Shown: positions 15,752 through 22,520 of the stretch, in pieces
Position numbering within the stretch: position 1 is the stretch's first letter
Layout of the letters: every line of letters begins with the position of its first letter
Source of the DNA: Pseudomonadota bacterium
Lineage (GTDB): Bacteria; Desulfobacterota; Desulfovibrionia; Desulfovibrionales; Desulfovibrionaceae
Assembly: GCA_023433925.1 (NCBI GenBank)
Contig: JAEYTO010000033.1
Span: 1-30,470, forward strand
DNA length: 30,470 nucleotides
Reading direction: 5' to 3'
Position numbers and translations under genes: made by a program
Notes under the pieces: model-generated
What the model was told of the DNA's origin: nothing
The model's input: only the letters and a program-made list of their open reading frames with translations
Database searches by the model: none

Positions 15752-16324
15752 ATGACACGCTTGAGCATGAGCGCCCTGCTGACCCTGCTGTCCGCGGGGC
15801 TCCTCGTCGGGCATGCGCCGCTGGACGCCCGTGGCCAGGGCCTGAGCCACGACTTCGAGTCCGAGGTGTCTGACGCATGGTCCGAGGACGAGACCTTCCA
15901 ACTGGGCGGCGGCAAGGTGCTTGGCCTGTTCAACCAACGCAACGACGACTACCCGGACAAGGTCACCCTGCGCCTGGGCAAGGAGCTCGAGGGCCGGCCG
16001 GTCGCGGTGGAGTTCGACCTGGTCCTGCTCGGCAACTGGGATGCGGAGGGCTCCAAGGCGGACAGATTCGCGGTCGAGGACGGCGATGGCAACGAACTCC
16101 TCGTGGTCGAGGAGTTCCCCTGCGGCCTGACCGATCAGGACGAGAACCTCCCCGAGGGCGCTCCCGGCGCCACCAAGGTCGGCAAACGCTACATGAGGCA
16201 CTGCGTGCTGCACAAGTCCTTTGTGCTTCCCGCTGGCGCCGAGGAGGTCGTCTTCCAGGGCAAGGTCACTGGCCGGCGTAGCGAGTTCTGGGCCCTGGAC
16301 AACGTGCGCCTGACCGCTCGGTAA
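15752..16324 (+). CDS. Secreted beta-rich protein of unknown function
   Basis: A 190-residue protein with a signal peptide (residues 1 to about 28, cleavage near ARG-QG). The mature part reads like a jelly-roll sandwich of the concanavalin/LamG-like type: DFE near its start, alternating strands, VAVEFDLVLLGNWDAEG in the middle, and SEFWALDNVRL at the end. Beta-sandwich carbohydrate- or ligand-binding domains of extracellular proteins often end with such a W-x-L-D-N-V strand. Two cysteines (CGL and HCVLH) could form a disulfide in the periplasm. No catalytic motif, lipobox or sorting signal is visible. AAGGAG precedes the ATG. The family assignment is structural inference only. Confidence 0.75.
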   Translation: MTRLSMSALLTLLSAGLLVGHAPLDARGQGLSHDFESEVSDAWSEDETFQLGGGKVLGLFNQRNDDYPDKVTLRLGKELEGRPVAVEFDLVLLGNWDAEGSKADRFAVEDGDGNELLVVEEFPCGLTDQDENLPEGAPGATKVGKRYMRHCVLHKSFVLPAGAEEVVFQGKVTGRRSEFWALDNVRLTAR

Positions 16325-16388
16325 GCCCTTGCCGGCCTTGCCATTGGCCCGGCTTGGGGCTATAGGGAATTGCCAGCCGGGCGCGAGT

Positions 16389-16445
16389 CCCGGATCACGC
16401 CCGGGCCACACTCGGACCACACTCGAATCAGGCCCGGATCACGCC
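16389..16445. repeat. Nested direct repeats upstream of the microprotein gene
   Basis: CCCGGATCACGCC occurs exactly twice (16389-16401 and 16433-16445). Between them, CCACACTCGGA and CCACACTCGAA (16406-16416, 16417-16427) are tandem 11-bp units with ten of eleven bases identical. The array ends 57 bases before the 28-codon gene at 16503 and looks like a multi-site protein-binding region. Confidence 0.55.
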
Positions 16446-16502
16446 GAACGCTCCGCCCGTCGGGGCAAGGGCCACGGCAAGCGCAGACCAGGGGAGGACG
16501 TC

Positions 16503-16589
16503 ATGACCAGCTTTTTCTTCTTTTTCCTCGGCATCGCCGTTATCGGCTTGGCCCTGTACCACATCAAGCACAGCGCCGATAGCGAGTAA
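16503..16589 (+). CDS. 28-residue single-pass membrane microprotein
   Basis: Encodes MTSFFFFFLGIAVIGLALYH followed by an eight-residue polar tail. A five-Phe run leads one hydrophobic helix (about residues 4-20), with a basic and then acidic C-terminus. GGGGAGG sits seven bases before the ATG, and a strong terminator begins 29 bases after the stop. A good ribosome site, a clean membrane helix and a dedicated terminator together support a real gene despite its size. Such proteins often bind or stabilise membrane complexes, but no partner can be named from the sequence. Confidence 0.65.
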   Translation: MTSFFFFFLGIAVIGLALYHIKHSADSE

Positions 16590-16617
16590 GGGCTTTCCGG
16601 CTCCGGTCGGACCATGC

Positions 16618-16648
16618 GCAAGGGGCCGCTCGGCCCCTTTTGCGTTTT
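16618..16648 (+). terminator. Intrinsic terminator after the microprotein gene
   Basis: AAGGGGCC (16620-16627), a 4-nt loop and GGCCCCTT (16632-16639) are followed by TTGCGTTTT. CGC/GCG flanks extend the pairing across a two-base bulge. Confidence 0.85.
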
Positions 16649-16885
16649 ATGTGCATCGGCCTTTCCCAAAAACCCGCCAGGCCAGTCAGGCCCATGCTTT
16701 GGACAGCCCGCGGAGGGTTTCTCCCACCCTTAACAAAAATGCTCACGGCGCATCCTCGCGAACAGACTGTCTTTGCAAGGATGTAATAATGTTGCTCGGC
16801 CTTCCGCCGGTCCCGCGTCAGTCCTTGTCAAGGAACAACCAGCATATCGGCGACTTGGCGACCCGCTCGTTGACCATGCGCCTGC

Positions 16886-16901
16886 TGGCATGCTCTCTGC
16901 T
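16886..16901 (+). promoter_or_regulatory. Sigma54 (RpoN)-type promoter candidate
   Basis: TGGCATGCTCTCTGCT matches the consensus TGGCACR-N4-TTGCW at all but two positions and has the invariant GG and GC exactly ten bases apart. Transcription would start near 16911, just before a small hairpin and about 84 bases from the end of a terminator. Confidence 0.5.
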
Positions 16902-16910
16902 AAATATCGT

Positions 16911-16994
16911 AAAGAGTCCGGCAGACTCCATCGCCTCCGCCTCCCATCCCGCCTGTATTCCTTCCGCAAGGGGGCCGTTCCGGCCCCTTTTGCA
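16911..16994 (+). ncRNA. Candidate small RNA with two anti-Shine-Dalgarno motifs
   Basis: Bounded by the sigma54-like promoter and a strong terminator. It begins with a small hairpin (GAGTC-cggca-GACTC, 16914-16928). A single-stranded-looking C/U-rich linker (16929-16965) follows, with CCTCC at 16934-16938 and again at 16940-16944. The 3' end is the terminator stem GGGGCCG/CGGCCCC extended by A-T pairs and ending in TTTT. CCUCC is fully complementary to GGAGG ribosome sites, and the overall build (5' stem, C-rich loop, terminator) is that of a base-pairing sRNA. No known family is recognised; this is a prediction. Confidence 0.45.
16966..16994 (+). terminator. Intrinsic terminator of the sRNA candidate
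   Basis: A stem of about ten base pairs (left arm 16968-16977, right arm 16981-16990, loop TTC) with a GC core GGGGCCG/CGGCCCC and A-T pairs at its base running into TTTTGC. No annotated gene ends nearby upstream, so it implies a separate short transcript. Confidence 0.75.
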
Positions 16995-17075
16995 TTGCAT
17001 CCGTGCCCCATTTGCAAGGTGGGGCGATCCCGGATATGTAGCGCGGCAGGAACCGACCATCATGAGGATACCGCC

Positions 17076-17525
17076 ATGTCAGCCCTGCTACTCTTCTCCA
17101 TAAGCGTCATCATATTTCTCGTCATATCCGCCCTGGGCTACGGGCAGATGCGCAGGGAATTCAATCACCGCTACGAGGAGCTTCTGGGGCGCTTCAACTT
17201 CGTGGAGGACGGCTACACCCGCGTCTCCGCCGAGCTGGACCGCGAGCGCGGCCGCGCCAAGGATCTGGCCAAGCAGGTCGAGGAGCTCGGCCTGGACCTT
17301 CAGGAGCGGGATCTGATCCTGCGCGAGGTCCTGCCTTCGGCCAACCCCACGGCCATGGACATCCTCCTGTGCAAGGGCCTCATCGGCAAGCGCGAGGCCG
17401 AGGCCAAGGCCCCCCAGGGCAAGGACCCGCTCGTCCTGCTCGTGGAGAAGGGCCGGGTCACCGAGGACCAGGCCTACGAGGCCCGGCAAATCTCGGAGAA
17501 GATAGCCGCCCTGCGCAAGGTTTAG
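17076..17525 (+). CDS. Bitopic membrane protein with cytoplasmic coiled coil, unknown function
   Basis: A 149-residue protein. Residues 3-22 form one hydrophobic helix (LLLFSISVIIFLVISALGYG). Residues 25-85 are charged heptads (RREFNHRYEEL to ELGLDLQERDLIL) predicting a coiled coil. A short C-terminal domain ends with DPLVLLVEKGRVTEDQAYEA and a helix, a pattern reminiscent of small regulatory protein tails but not identifiable. The longer frame starting at 16773 is rejected because it runs through the sRNA terminator and its extra residues have non-coding composition; GAGGA lies seven bases before the ATG at 17076. The palindromic repeat starts 14 bases after the stop. Confidence 0.75.
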   Translation: MSALLLFSISVIIFLVISALGYGQMRREFNHRYEELLGRFNFVEDGYTRVSAELDRERGRAKDLAKQVEELGLDLQERDLILREVLPSANPTAMDILLCKGLIGKREAEAKAPQGKDPLVLLVEKGRVTEDQAYEARQISEKIAALRKV

Positions 17526-17539
17526 AGCAGCTTGCAGAT

Positions 17540-17603
17540 GATCGGGAGGGGCTTTGCCCTTCCCAATCCCCATCCACCAAGGTCCGCTCCTGATAAAGCG
17601 GCC
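17540..17603 (+). repeat. Dispersed palindromic intergenic repeat, copy 2
   Basis: Second copy of the 64-nt element at 7046-7109 (about 74% identical). Here the left hairpin is CGGGAGGGGC-ttt-GCCCTTCCC with near-perfect pairing. The differences between the copies lie partly in the stem arms, and the 3' part (ATCCAC, CCGCTCC, GCGGCC) is conserved. It may act as a 3'-end stabilising or terminating structure, or be a mobile repeat. Confidence 0.65.
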
Positions 17604-18125
17604 CTCGGAACCCGCGTCTCATTCGCGGACCGCCTCAGCCTGTCTGGAAGCGTGCGGCTCCAGGGCCAGGGCGCATTCTCCGACGAACTCCTGCCTGACC
17701 AGCGCGGCCCCGTCGACATGGCCCGGCCCATAAGCCGCGGCGCAAGCCGCCCGTTTCACGGTCCAAACAGCTCCAAGCCGCGTGCTGAAGGTACATGATC
17801 CTGCCTACACCAGGCAGGCAATAGCTCACACGTGACGTCTTCACCAGGCCGAGACAGGCTCTTCATTGCGGACAATGCTCGCGAATCAGGCTCACGCAGA
17901 TTCATAGCAACACCACCATGGAGAGACCATATACGCATTGCCGACCCCTCTGCACCTTGCAGTGAATCCCCATTCTGACTCGGGATCGCATGGTGGAAAA
18001 GGCCAGCCGACCGGTCCGCGGACGCCAATTATAAAAAGCCAGACCGGCTATAATTTTTTTTAGCGCTCTCCCCACTATCCTGACACTGCATGGGGCCCGA
18101 GTCTCTATCGAGGGGGAGAAAACCG
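17604..18125. other. Intergenic region upstream of the AsnB cluster
   Basis: About 520 bp without a believable gene. It contains a 7-bp hairpin CCTGCCT-acacc-AGGCAGG (17800-17818), a GTCCGCGGAC palindrome near 18015-18024, and the AT-rich hairpin/TATAAT element at 18027-18061. Base composition drops to less GC from about 17790 onward, as in a regulatory region. Short open frames here lack good ribosome sites. Confidence 0.5.
18027..18061 (+). promoter_or_regulatory. TATAAT box embedded in a terminator-like hairpin
   Basis: AATTAT-AAAA-AGCC, loop AGACC, then GGCT-ATAATT followed by a run of T: a ten-pair stem with a 4-nt bulge and a T-tract, as in an intrinsic terminator. The same bases contain a perfect -10 hexamer TATAAT (18049-18054) 71 bases before the asnB-like start, but no good -35 at 16-18 bp. 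It could end an upstream transcript, start the cluster transcript with an activator, or both. Confidence 0.5.
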
Positions 18126-20072
18126 ATGTGCGCCATAGCGGGAATCCTGGACATGCGGGGACGGGCCCTTCCCCCGGATGCGTCCTCGGAAGTGGAGGCC
18201 ATGGTCGCGACCATGCGCCACCGCGGCCCGGACGAGGCCGGCTGTCGGCACCTGGGACCCGCCGCCCTGGGCCATGCCCGGTTGAGCATCATCGACCTGT
18301 CCACCGGCACGCAGCCCATCGGCAACGAGGACGGCTCCATCCAGATCGTGTTCAACGGGGAGATTTTCAACTACCCCGAGTTGCGCGCCGAGTTGGAGGC
18401 CCAGGGTCACAAGTTCTCGACGAACACGGACACCGAGGTCATCGTCCACGCCTACGAGGAGCGCGGCCTGGACTGCCTGCGCGACTTCAACGGCCAGTTC
18501 GCCTTCGCCCTGTGGGACGGCCCCAGGCAGCGGCTCTTCCTGGCCCGCGACCGCGTGGGCATCTGCCCGCTCCATTACGCCCGGTCCGGCGGACGATTAT
18601 TGTTCGCCTCGGAGTGCAAGGCCCTGCTCGGCCACACCGGGCTGCCCCGCCGCCTGGACCTGCGGGCCCTGGACCAGTTCTTCACTTTCTGGTCGCCGCT
18701 GCCGCCCCGGACCATGTTCGAGGGCGTGAACGAGCTGCCGCCCGGCCACTACGCCGTGGCCGAGGGCGGGGAGCTGCGTCTGGCCCCGTACTGGCGGCTG
18801 GACTTCAGCCCTGATCCGCGTCCATGGACCGCCGCCGACGCCGCCGAGGCCCTGGCCGAGGTCCTGGGCGACGCCACGCGCATCCGCCTGCGCGCCGACG
18901 TGCCCGTGGGCGTGTACCTGAGCGGCGGCCTGGACTCCTCCTACGTGGCCGCGCGGGTCTGCTCCATATCCTCGGCCCGCCGCTCGACCTTCTCCGTGGA
19001 GTTCGCCGACCCGGGCTTCGACGAGTCCGCGCACCAGCGGCTCATGGCCTCCCGGCTGGGCTCGGAGCACGCGAGCGTGCGCGTGGACGACGCGCTCATG
19101 CGCCGGGACTTCCTGCGCATGCTCTGGAACGCGGAGAAGCCTTCCTTCCGCAGCGCGCCCGCGCCGCTCTACCGCCTGTCCCGCCTGGCGCGCGAGAGCG
19201 GCTACAAGGTGGTGCTCACCGGCGAGGGCGCCGACGAGTTCCTGACCGGCTACAACATCTTCAAGGAGGCCAAGGTCCGGCAGTTCTGGGCCCGCAGGCC
19301 TGGATCAAAGCTGCGGCCGCTGCTGCTGGCCAGGCTCTATCCCTATCTCCAGCTGCCCCGCGAGCGCGGCGCGGCCTTCCTGCGCCAGTTCTTCGGCCGC
19401 GACCTGGAGCGCACGGACCACCCCTGCTACTCGCACCTGTTGCGCTGGGCCAACACCTCGGCCCTCAAGCGCTTCCTCTCGCCGGAGGTCAGGTCGGCCC
19501 TGGGCGGCAACGGCCAGCCCGCGTGCCTGGACGAGCTGGCCGCCGGCCTGCCCGCGGACATGGCCGGCTGGGACGTGGTCTCCCGCGCCCAGTACCTGGA
19601 GGCGGCCCTGTTCCTGCCCGGCTACCTCCTGAGCACGCAGGGCGACCGCATGCTCATGGCCAACGCCGTGGAGGGCCGCTTCCCCTTCCTGGACCACCGG
19701 GTCATCGAGCTGGCCAACCGGCTGCCGGCCCGCCTCAAGATGCCGGGCCTGCGGGAGAAGTCGCTGCTCAAGCGCGCGGCCGCCGACCTGCTGCCCGCCC
19801 GGATCGTGCAACGGCCCAAGCAGCCCTACCGCGCGCCCGCGGCCAAGAGCGTCCTGGGCGTGCCCATGAACGGCCGCGCCGGCGTGCTGCTCTCCCCGGC
19901 GGCCATCGCGGGCACGGGATATTTCGATCGGTCCAAGGTGGCCGGGCTGCTGGACAAGCATGCCCGCACTGGCGGAACGCTGGCCGAGATGGAGAACATG
20001 GCCCTCATGGCCATCCTCTCCACCCAGGCCCTGCACTGGTCATTCATCGACAACAACGGCCCCATGGCCTGA
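18126..20072 (+). CDS. asnB: Asparagine synthase (glutamine-hydrolysing) family amidotransferase
   Basis: A 648-residue class II glutamine amidotransferase. Met is followed by the nucleophile Cys2 (MCAIAGI); the Ntn domain shows RHRGPDE (32-38 region) and NGEIFNY (77-83). The synthetase domain has the ATP-pyrophosphatase loop SGGLDSS at 266-272 and TGEGADE downstream, all intact. The family transfers glutamine-derived ammonia to an AMP-activated carboxylate; true AsnB makes asparagine, but many relatives act in antibiotic and surface-glycan pathways. As first gene of a cluster with an acyl carrier protein, a PP-loop amidotransferase and an acyltransferase, it more likely amidates a dedicated substrate (inference). 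Start set at 18126 by the catalytic Cys and a GGGGGAG site. Confidence 0.92.
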   Translation: MCAIAGILDMRGRALPPDASSEVEAMVATMRHRGPDEAGCRHLGPAALGHARLSIIDLSTGTQPIGNEDGSIQIVFNGEIFNYPELRAELEAQGHKFSTNTDTEVIVHAYEERGLDCLRDFNGQFAFALWDGPRQRLFLARDRVGICPLHYARSGGRLLFASECKALLGHTGLPRRLDLRALDQFFTFWSPLPPRTMFEGVNELPPGHYAVAEGGELRLAPYWRLDFSPDPRPWTAADAAEALAEVLGDATRIRLRADVPVGVYLSGGLDSSYVAARVCSISSARRSTFSVEFADPGFDESAHQRLMASRLGSEHASVRVDDALMRRDFLRMLWNAEKPSFRSAPAPLYRLSRLARESGYKVVLTGEGADEFLTGYNIFKEAKVRQFWARRPGSKLRPLLLARLYPYLQLPRERGAAFLRQFFGRDLERTDHPCYSHLLRWANTSALKRFLSPEVRSALGGNGQPACLDELAAGLPADMAGWDVVSRAQYLEAALFLPGYLLSTQGDRMLMANAVEGRFPFLDHRVIELANRLPARLKMPGLREKSLLKRAAADLLPARIVQRPKQPYRAPAAKSVLGVPMNGRAGVLLSPAAIAGTGYFDRSKVAGLLDKHARTGGTLAEMENMALMAILSTQALHWSFIDNNGPMA

Positions 20073-20090
20073 GCACGCAAGGAGCGAAGG

Positions 20091-20354
20091 ATGACGACAA
20101 ACGATCCCAAGGCCCTCATCGCCACCCACCTGGTCGAGAACTTCATCTTCGACCGCGGCCGGACCCTGGACCCGGATGCCTCGCTCATGGAGGAAGGCAT
20201 CCTCGACTCGGTGGGGGTCTTCGAGCTCATCACCTGGCTGGAGCGGACCTTCTCCATCTCCGTGAGCGACCAGGACCTGACGCCCGAGAACCTGGACAGC
20301 GTGAACAGGCTCACCGGCTTCGTGCAGGCCAAGCTCGGACTGGTCGCGGCCTGA
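20091..20354 (+). CDS. Free-standing acyl (peptidyl) carrier protein
   Basis: An 87-residue four-helix carrier protein. The phosphopantetheine attachment serine is Ser40 in G-I-L-D-S-V-G, preceded by the typical acidic DASLMEEG turn. It is only moderately acidic overall and lacks the standard fatty-acid ACP sequence DSLDTVE, so it is probably a specialised carrier rather than AcpP. It begins 19 bases after the AsnB-like stop behind AAGGAG-CGAAGG. A carrier next to an ATP-dependent amidotransferase and an acyltransferase suggests that the pathway intermediate is held as a thioester. Confidence 0.88.
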   Translation: MTTNDPKALIATHLVENFIFDRGRTLDPDASLMEEGILDSVGVFELITWLERTFSISVSDQDLTPENLDSVNRLTGFVQAKLGLVAA

Positions 20355-20430
20355 GCAGGGTCCGTTGAGGCCCGACGGACGTGGGCGAGGCGGAAAGGAC
20401 CGAACACAAACCATGACGAAAAGGCACGAA

Positions 20431-21522
20431 ATGCGCACGACCTCATCTGCCGATCACGCTTCGGAGGCAGGCGGCCGGCCGGCCGGGCTTCGCCACTGCT
20501 CCCGCTGCGTGCTGCCGGAAACCCTGCCCGGCATCCGCTTCGACGAACAGGGCGTCTGCCAGTACTGCCGCGAGAGCGCCCAGGCGGATAACGACAAGGA
20601 GCGCCGTGACCGCTGGCGCCGGGAGTTCCTGGCCGCGGTCCGGGACGCAACCCTTGCCGGCCCGGCCGCGAGCCATGATATCCTCATGGCCTTCAGCGGC
20701 GGCAAGGACAGCACGTACGCCGTGTACCTCCTGAGCCAGATGTTCGGACTGCGCGTGCTGGCCATGACCGTGGACAACGGCTTCATGTCCTCGGGCGCCA
20801 TGGACAACATGCGCCGGGTCCTGGACCGCCTGGGCGTGGACCACTTCCTGGCGCGGCCCAGCCAGCCGCTCATGCGCGCCCTGTTCCGCCAGTCCCTGGA
20901 GCGCGACCTCCATCCGGCCAGGGCCCTGCTGCGGGCGAGCAGCGTGTGCACGTCGTGCATCTCCGTGGTCAAGGCCCTGGTGCTCAAGACCGCCATGGAC
21001 ATGCGCATCCCCTTCACCGCTTACGGCTGGACACCCGGCCAGGCGCAACAAGAGCACTGCATCATCCAACTCAACTTGGCGCTCATGCGCGCCACCATGG
21101 GCAAGACCCGCGACATCCTCGTGTCCGCGGCCGGACCGGGCATGGCCGCCTACTTCCCGGACCTGGAGCGCGCGGACGCCGTGCTGCCCCGCGAGGTGCA
21201 CCCCCTGGCCCTGGTGGAGTACGACGAGGAGCGCATCACGGACATCATCCGCCGCTTCGGCTGGCAACGGCCAACGGACACGGACCCCAACTCCAGCAAC
21301 TGCCTGCTCAACGCCCTGGGCAACCGCGAGCACCTGCGGCGTCACGGCTTCCATCCCTACGCCCTGGAGATCGCCGGCATCGTGCGCGCGGGCCGCATGT
21401 GCCGCGAAGAGGGGCTGCGCAAGCTCCGGAACGCCGAAGAGGACGGCATGGCGGACATTGTCCGCGAAATGCTCTACGCCGACGCTCAGGCGGCCCCTGC
21501 CCTGGCCGGCCCGAAATCCTGA
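20431..21522 (+). CDS. PP-loop ATPase, N-acetyl sugar amidotransferase-like (WbuX/PseA type)
   Basis: About 363 residues. It opens with a cysteine-rich head, HCSRCVLPETLPGIRFDEQG then VCQYC (C23, C26, C43, C46), characteristic of the WbuX/WbpG/PseA group. An ATP-pyrophosphatase loop SGGKDS at 89-94 follows, then a further CTSC pair in the middle and an NSSNC segment near the C-terminus. Related enzymes turn a sugar N-acetyl or carboxyl group into an amidine or amide using ATP and ammonia. No HisH/HisF-type ammonia-supplying partner is beside it; the AsnB-like protein might fill that role. I chose 20431 because AAAAGG lies six bases upstream; an in-frame ATG at 20413 (six residues longer) has a poorly spaced site. 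Confidence 0.8.
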   Translation: MRTTSSADHASEAGGRPAGLRHCSRCVLPETLPGIRFDEQGVCQYCRESAQADNDKERRDRWRREFLAAVRDATLAGPAASHDILMAFSGGKDSTYAVYLLSQMFGLRVLAMTVDNGFMSSGAMDNMRRVLDRLGVDHFLARPSQPLMRALFRQSLERDLHPARALLRASSVCTSCISVVKALVLKTAMDMRIPFTAYGWTPGQAQQEHCIIQLNLALMRATMGKTRDILVSAAGPGMAAYFPDLERADAVLPREVHPLALVEYDEERITDIIRRFGWQRPTDTDPNSSNCLLNALGNREHLRRHGFHPYALEIAGIVRAGRMCREEGLRKLRNAEEDGMADIVREMLYADAQAAPALAGPKS

Positions 21523-21551
21523 AACCGGGTGCGCAAGTGACGAGAAATCCC

Positions 21552-22454
21552 ATGACGCTCATGCCCAGGATCACCCTGAAAGACGCCACGGCGGACGACT
21601 TCGACGCGGCCTACCCGCTTTTGCGGGGCTTCACCGGCACGCACCTGGACCGCGAGGATTGGCGCGCCATCTTCAGCGCGCCGTTCCGCTCCCAGGCGGA
21701 CTATGTGGGCTACCTTCTGCGCGACGAAGGCAGGGCCGTGGGCTACATGGGCTGCATCTTCAGCCGCCGCCTCATCCGCGGCCGCGAGTTCGATTTCTGC
21801 AACCTGAGCTCGTGGATCGTGCTCCCGGAGTACCGCAAGTATTCCATCCTGTTCATGCGCCGCCTGAGCGAGCTGGAGCACTGCGTGCTCACGAGCCTGA
21901 CCCCGTGCGACAAGGTCTACAACCTGTTCACCCGCAGCGGCTTCGTGCAGGTGGACGACCGCTTCCTGGCCATGCCGCCCCTGCCCTTCGGCTCCCTGCA
22001 CGAGCCGCCCGTAAGCCTCAGCGCCGATCACGAGGAGCTGGCCCAGCGCCTCACGGGCGATTCCCTGCGCAATTACCAGGATCACCTAAGGATCGATTGC
22101 CGGCATTTCCTGGCCGAGAGCAAGGGAGAGACCTGCCATATCGTGTGCACCAAGCGCTACAAGCGCTCGCCCGGCCTGCGTCTGCGCAGCATACCCGTGG
22201 CCATGGTGCACCACGCGAGCAATCCGGGGCTCATGGCCCGCTGCCTCGGCTCCATCACGCGCAAGCTCTGCCTGCGCATGCGCGCGGCCCTGGTCATGGC
22301 CGACAGCCGCTTCATCGGCGGGCTGAAAACCGCGCCCTTCGCCATGTCCAAGGCCGCGCCGCGCCTCTACAAGCCGTGCAAGGATCAGCCCTTCGAGTTC
22401 CTGCCCCACGAAGTGGACAATCTGTACTCGGAGTTCATGCTGCTGAATTATTAG
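21552..22454 (+). CDS. GNAT-fold acyltransferase-like protein
   Basis: About 300 residues. The N-terminal 130 residues look like a GNAT fold: ITLKDATADDFDAAYPLL, then a YVGYLLRDEGRAVGYMGCIF strand pair, then WIVLPEYRKYSILFMRRL, where the usual acyl-CoA loop (Q/R-x-x-G-x-G/A) is poorly conserved. After SGFVQVDDRFL the C-terminal half has no family I can name but is rich in Cys and basic residues. It starts 29 bases after the PP-loop gene with a weak ribosome site (GAGAAA), consistent with a polycistronic message, and ends directly in a stem-loop. It probably transfers an acyl group from, or to, the cluster's carrier protein or product (inference). Confidence 0.65.
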   Translation: MTLMPRITLKDATADDFDAAYPLLRGFTGTHLDREDWRAIFSAPFRSQADYVGYLLRDEGRAVGYMGCIFSRRLIRGREFDFCNLSSWIVLPEYRKYSILFMRRLSELEHCVLTSLTPCDKVYNLFTRSGFVQVDDRFLAMPPLPFGSLHEPPVSLSADHEELAQRLTGDSLRNYQDHLRIDCRHFLAESKGETCHIVCTKRYKRSPGLRLRSIPVAMVHHASNPGLMARCLGSITRKLCLRMRAALVMADSRFIGGLKTAPFAMSKAAPRLYKPCKDQPFEFLPHEVDNLYSEFMLLNY

Positions 22455-22483
22455 CGGGAAGGACCAAGGAGGCCCTTCCCGCT
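22453..22483 (+). terminator. Stem-loop at the end of the AsnB cluster
   Basis: AGCGGGAAGG (22453-22462) and CCTTCCCGCT (22474-22483) make a perfect 10-bp stem around an 11-nt loop that begins inside the stop codon of the last cluster gene. The following CCTTCCCTCC is only moderately U-rich, so termination may be partial. Confidence 0.6.
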
Positions 22484-22520
22484 CCTTCCCTCCGGCCCGC
22501 AAACGCGCTACACCCTCTCC

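Larger units (their letters stand above)
16649..17075. other. Gene-free stretch holding an sRNA candidate
   Basis: No credible protein gene between the microprotein terminator and the start at 17076. The left part (16649-16885) contains only a short palindrome, CCTTG-T-CAAGG. The right part contains a sigma54-like promoter (16886-16901), a C-rich segment and a second strong terminator (16966-16994), described separately. Confidence 0.55.

Noticed and set aside
16773..17075. N-terminal extension of the coiled-coil protein from an upstream ATG
   Set aside because: The extension covers the sRNA candidate and its terminator, whereas the ATG at 17076 has GAGGA at good spacing and starts directly with the membrane helix.
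16651..17103. Open frame of 150 codons, with a possible internal start at 16789 behind AAGGA
   Set aside because: It runs through two predicted terminator/promoter elements and overlaps the well-supported start at 17076; its composition is not protein-like.
15678..17941. Shared 13-mer ACCATATACGCAT near 15678 and 17928
   Set aside because: Several exact 13-mers are expected by chance in 30 kb, and the two places have no common context.
18126..22454. The AsnB/ACP cluster as part of an exosortase A (PEP-CTERM) polysaccharide locus
   Set aside because: Those loci contain similarly named amidotransferase and ACP genes, but no exosortase, glycosyltransferase, acyl-CoA ligase or PEP-CTERM protein is present here.
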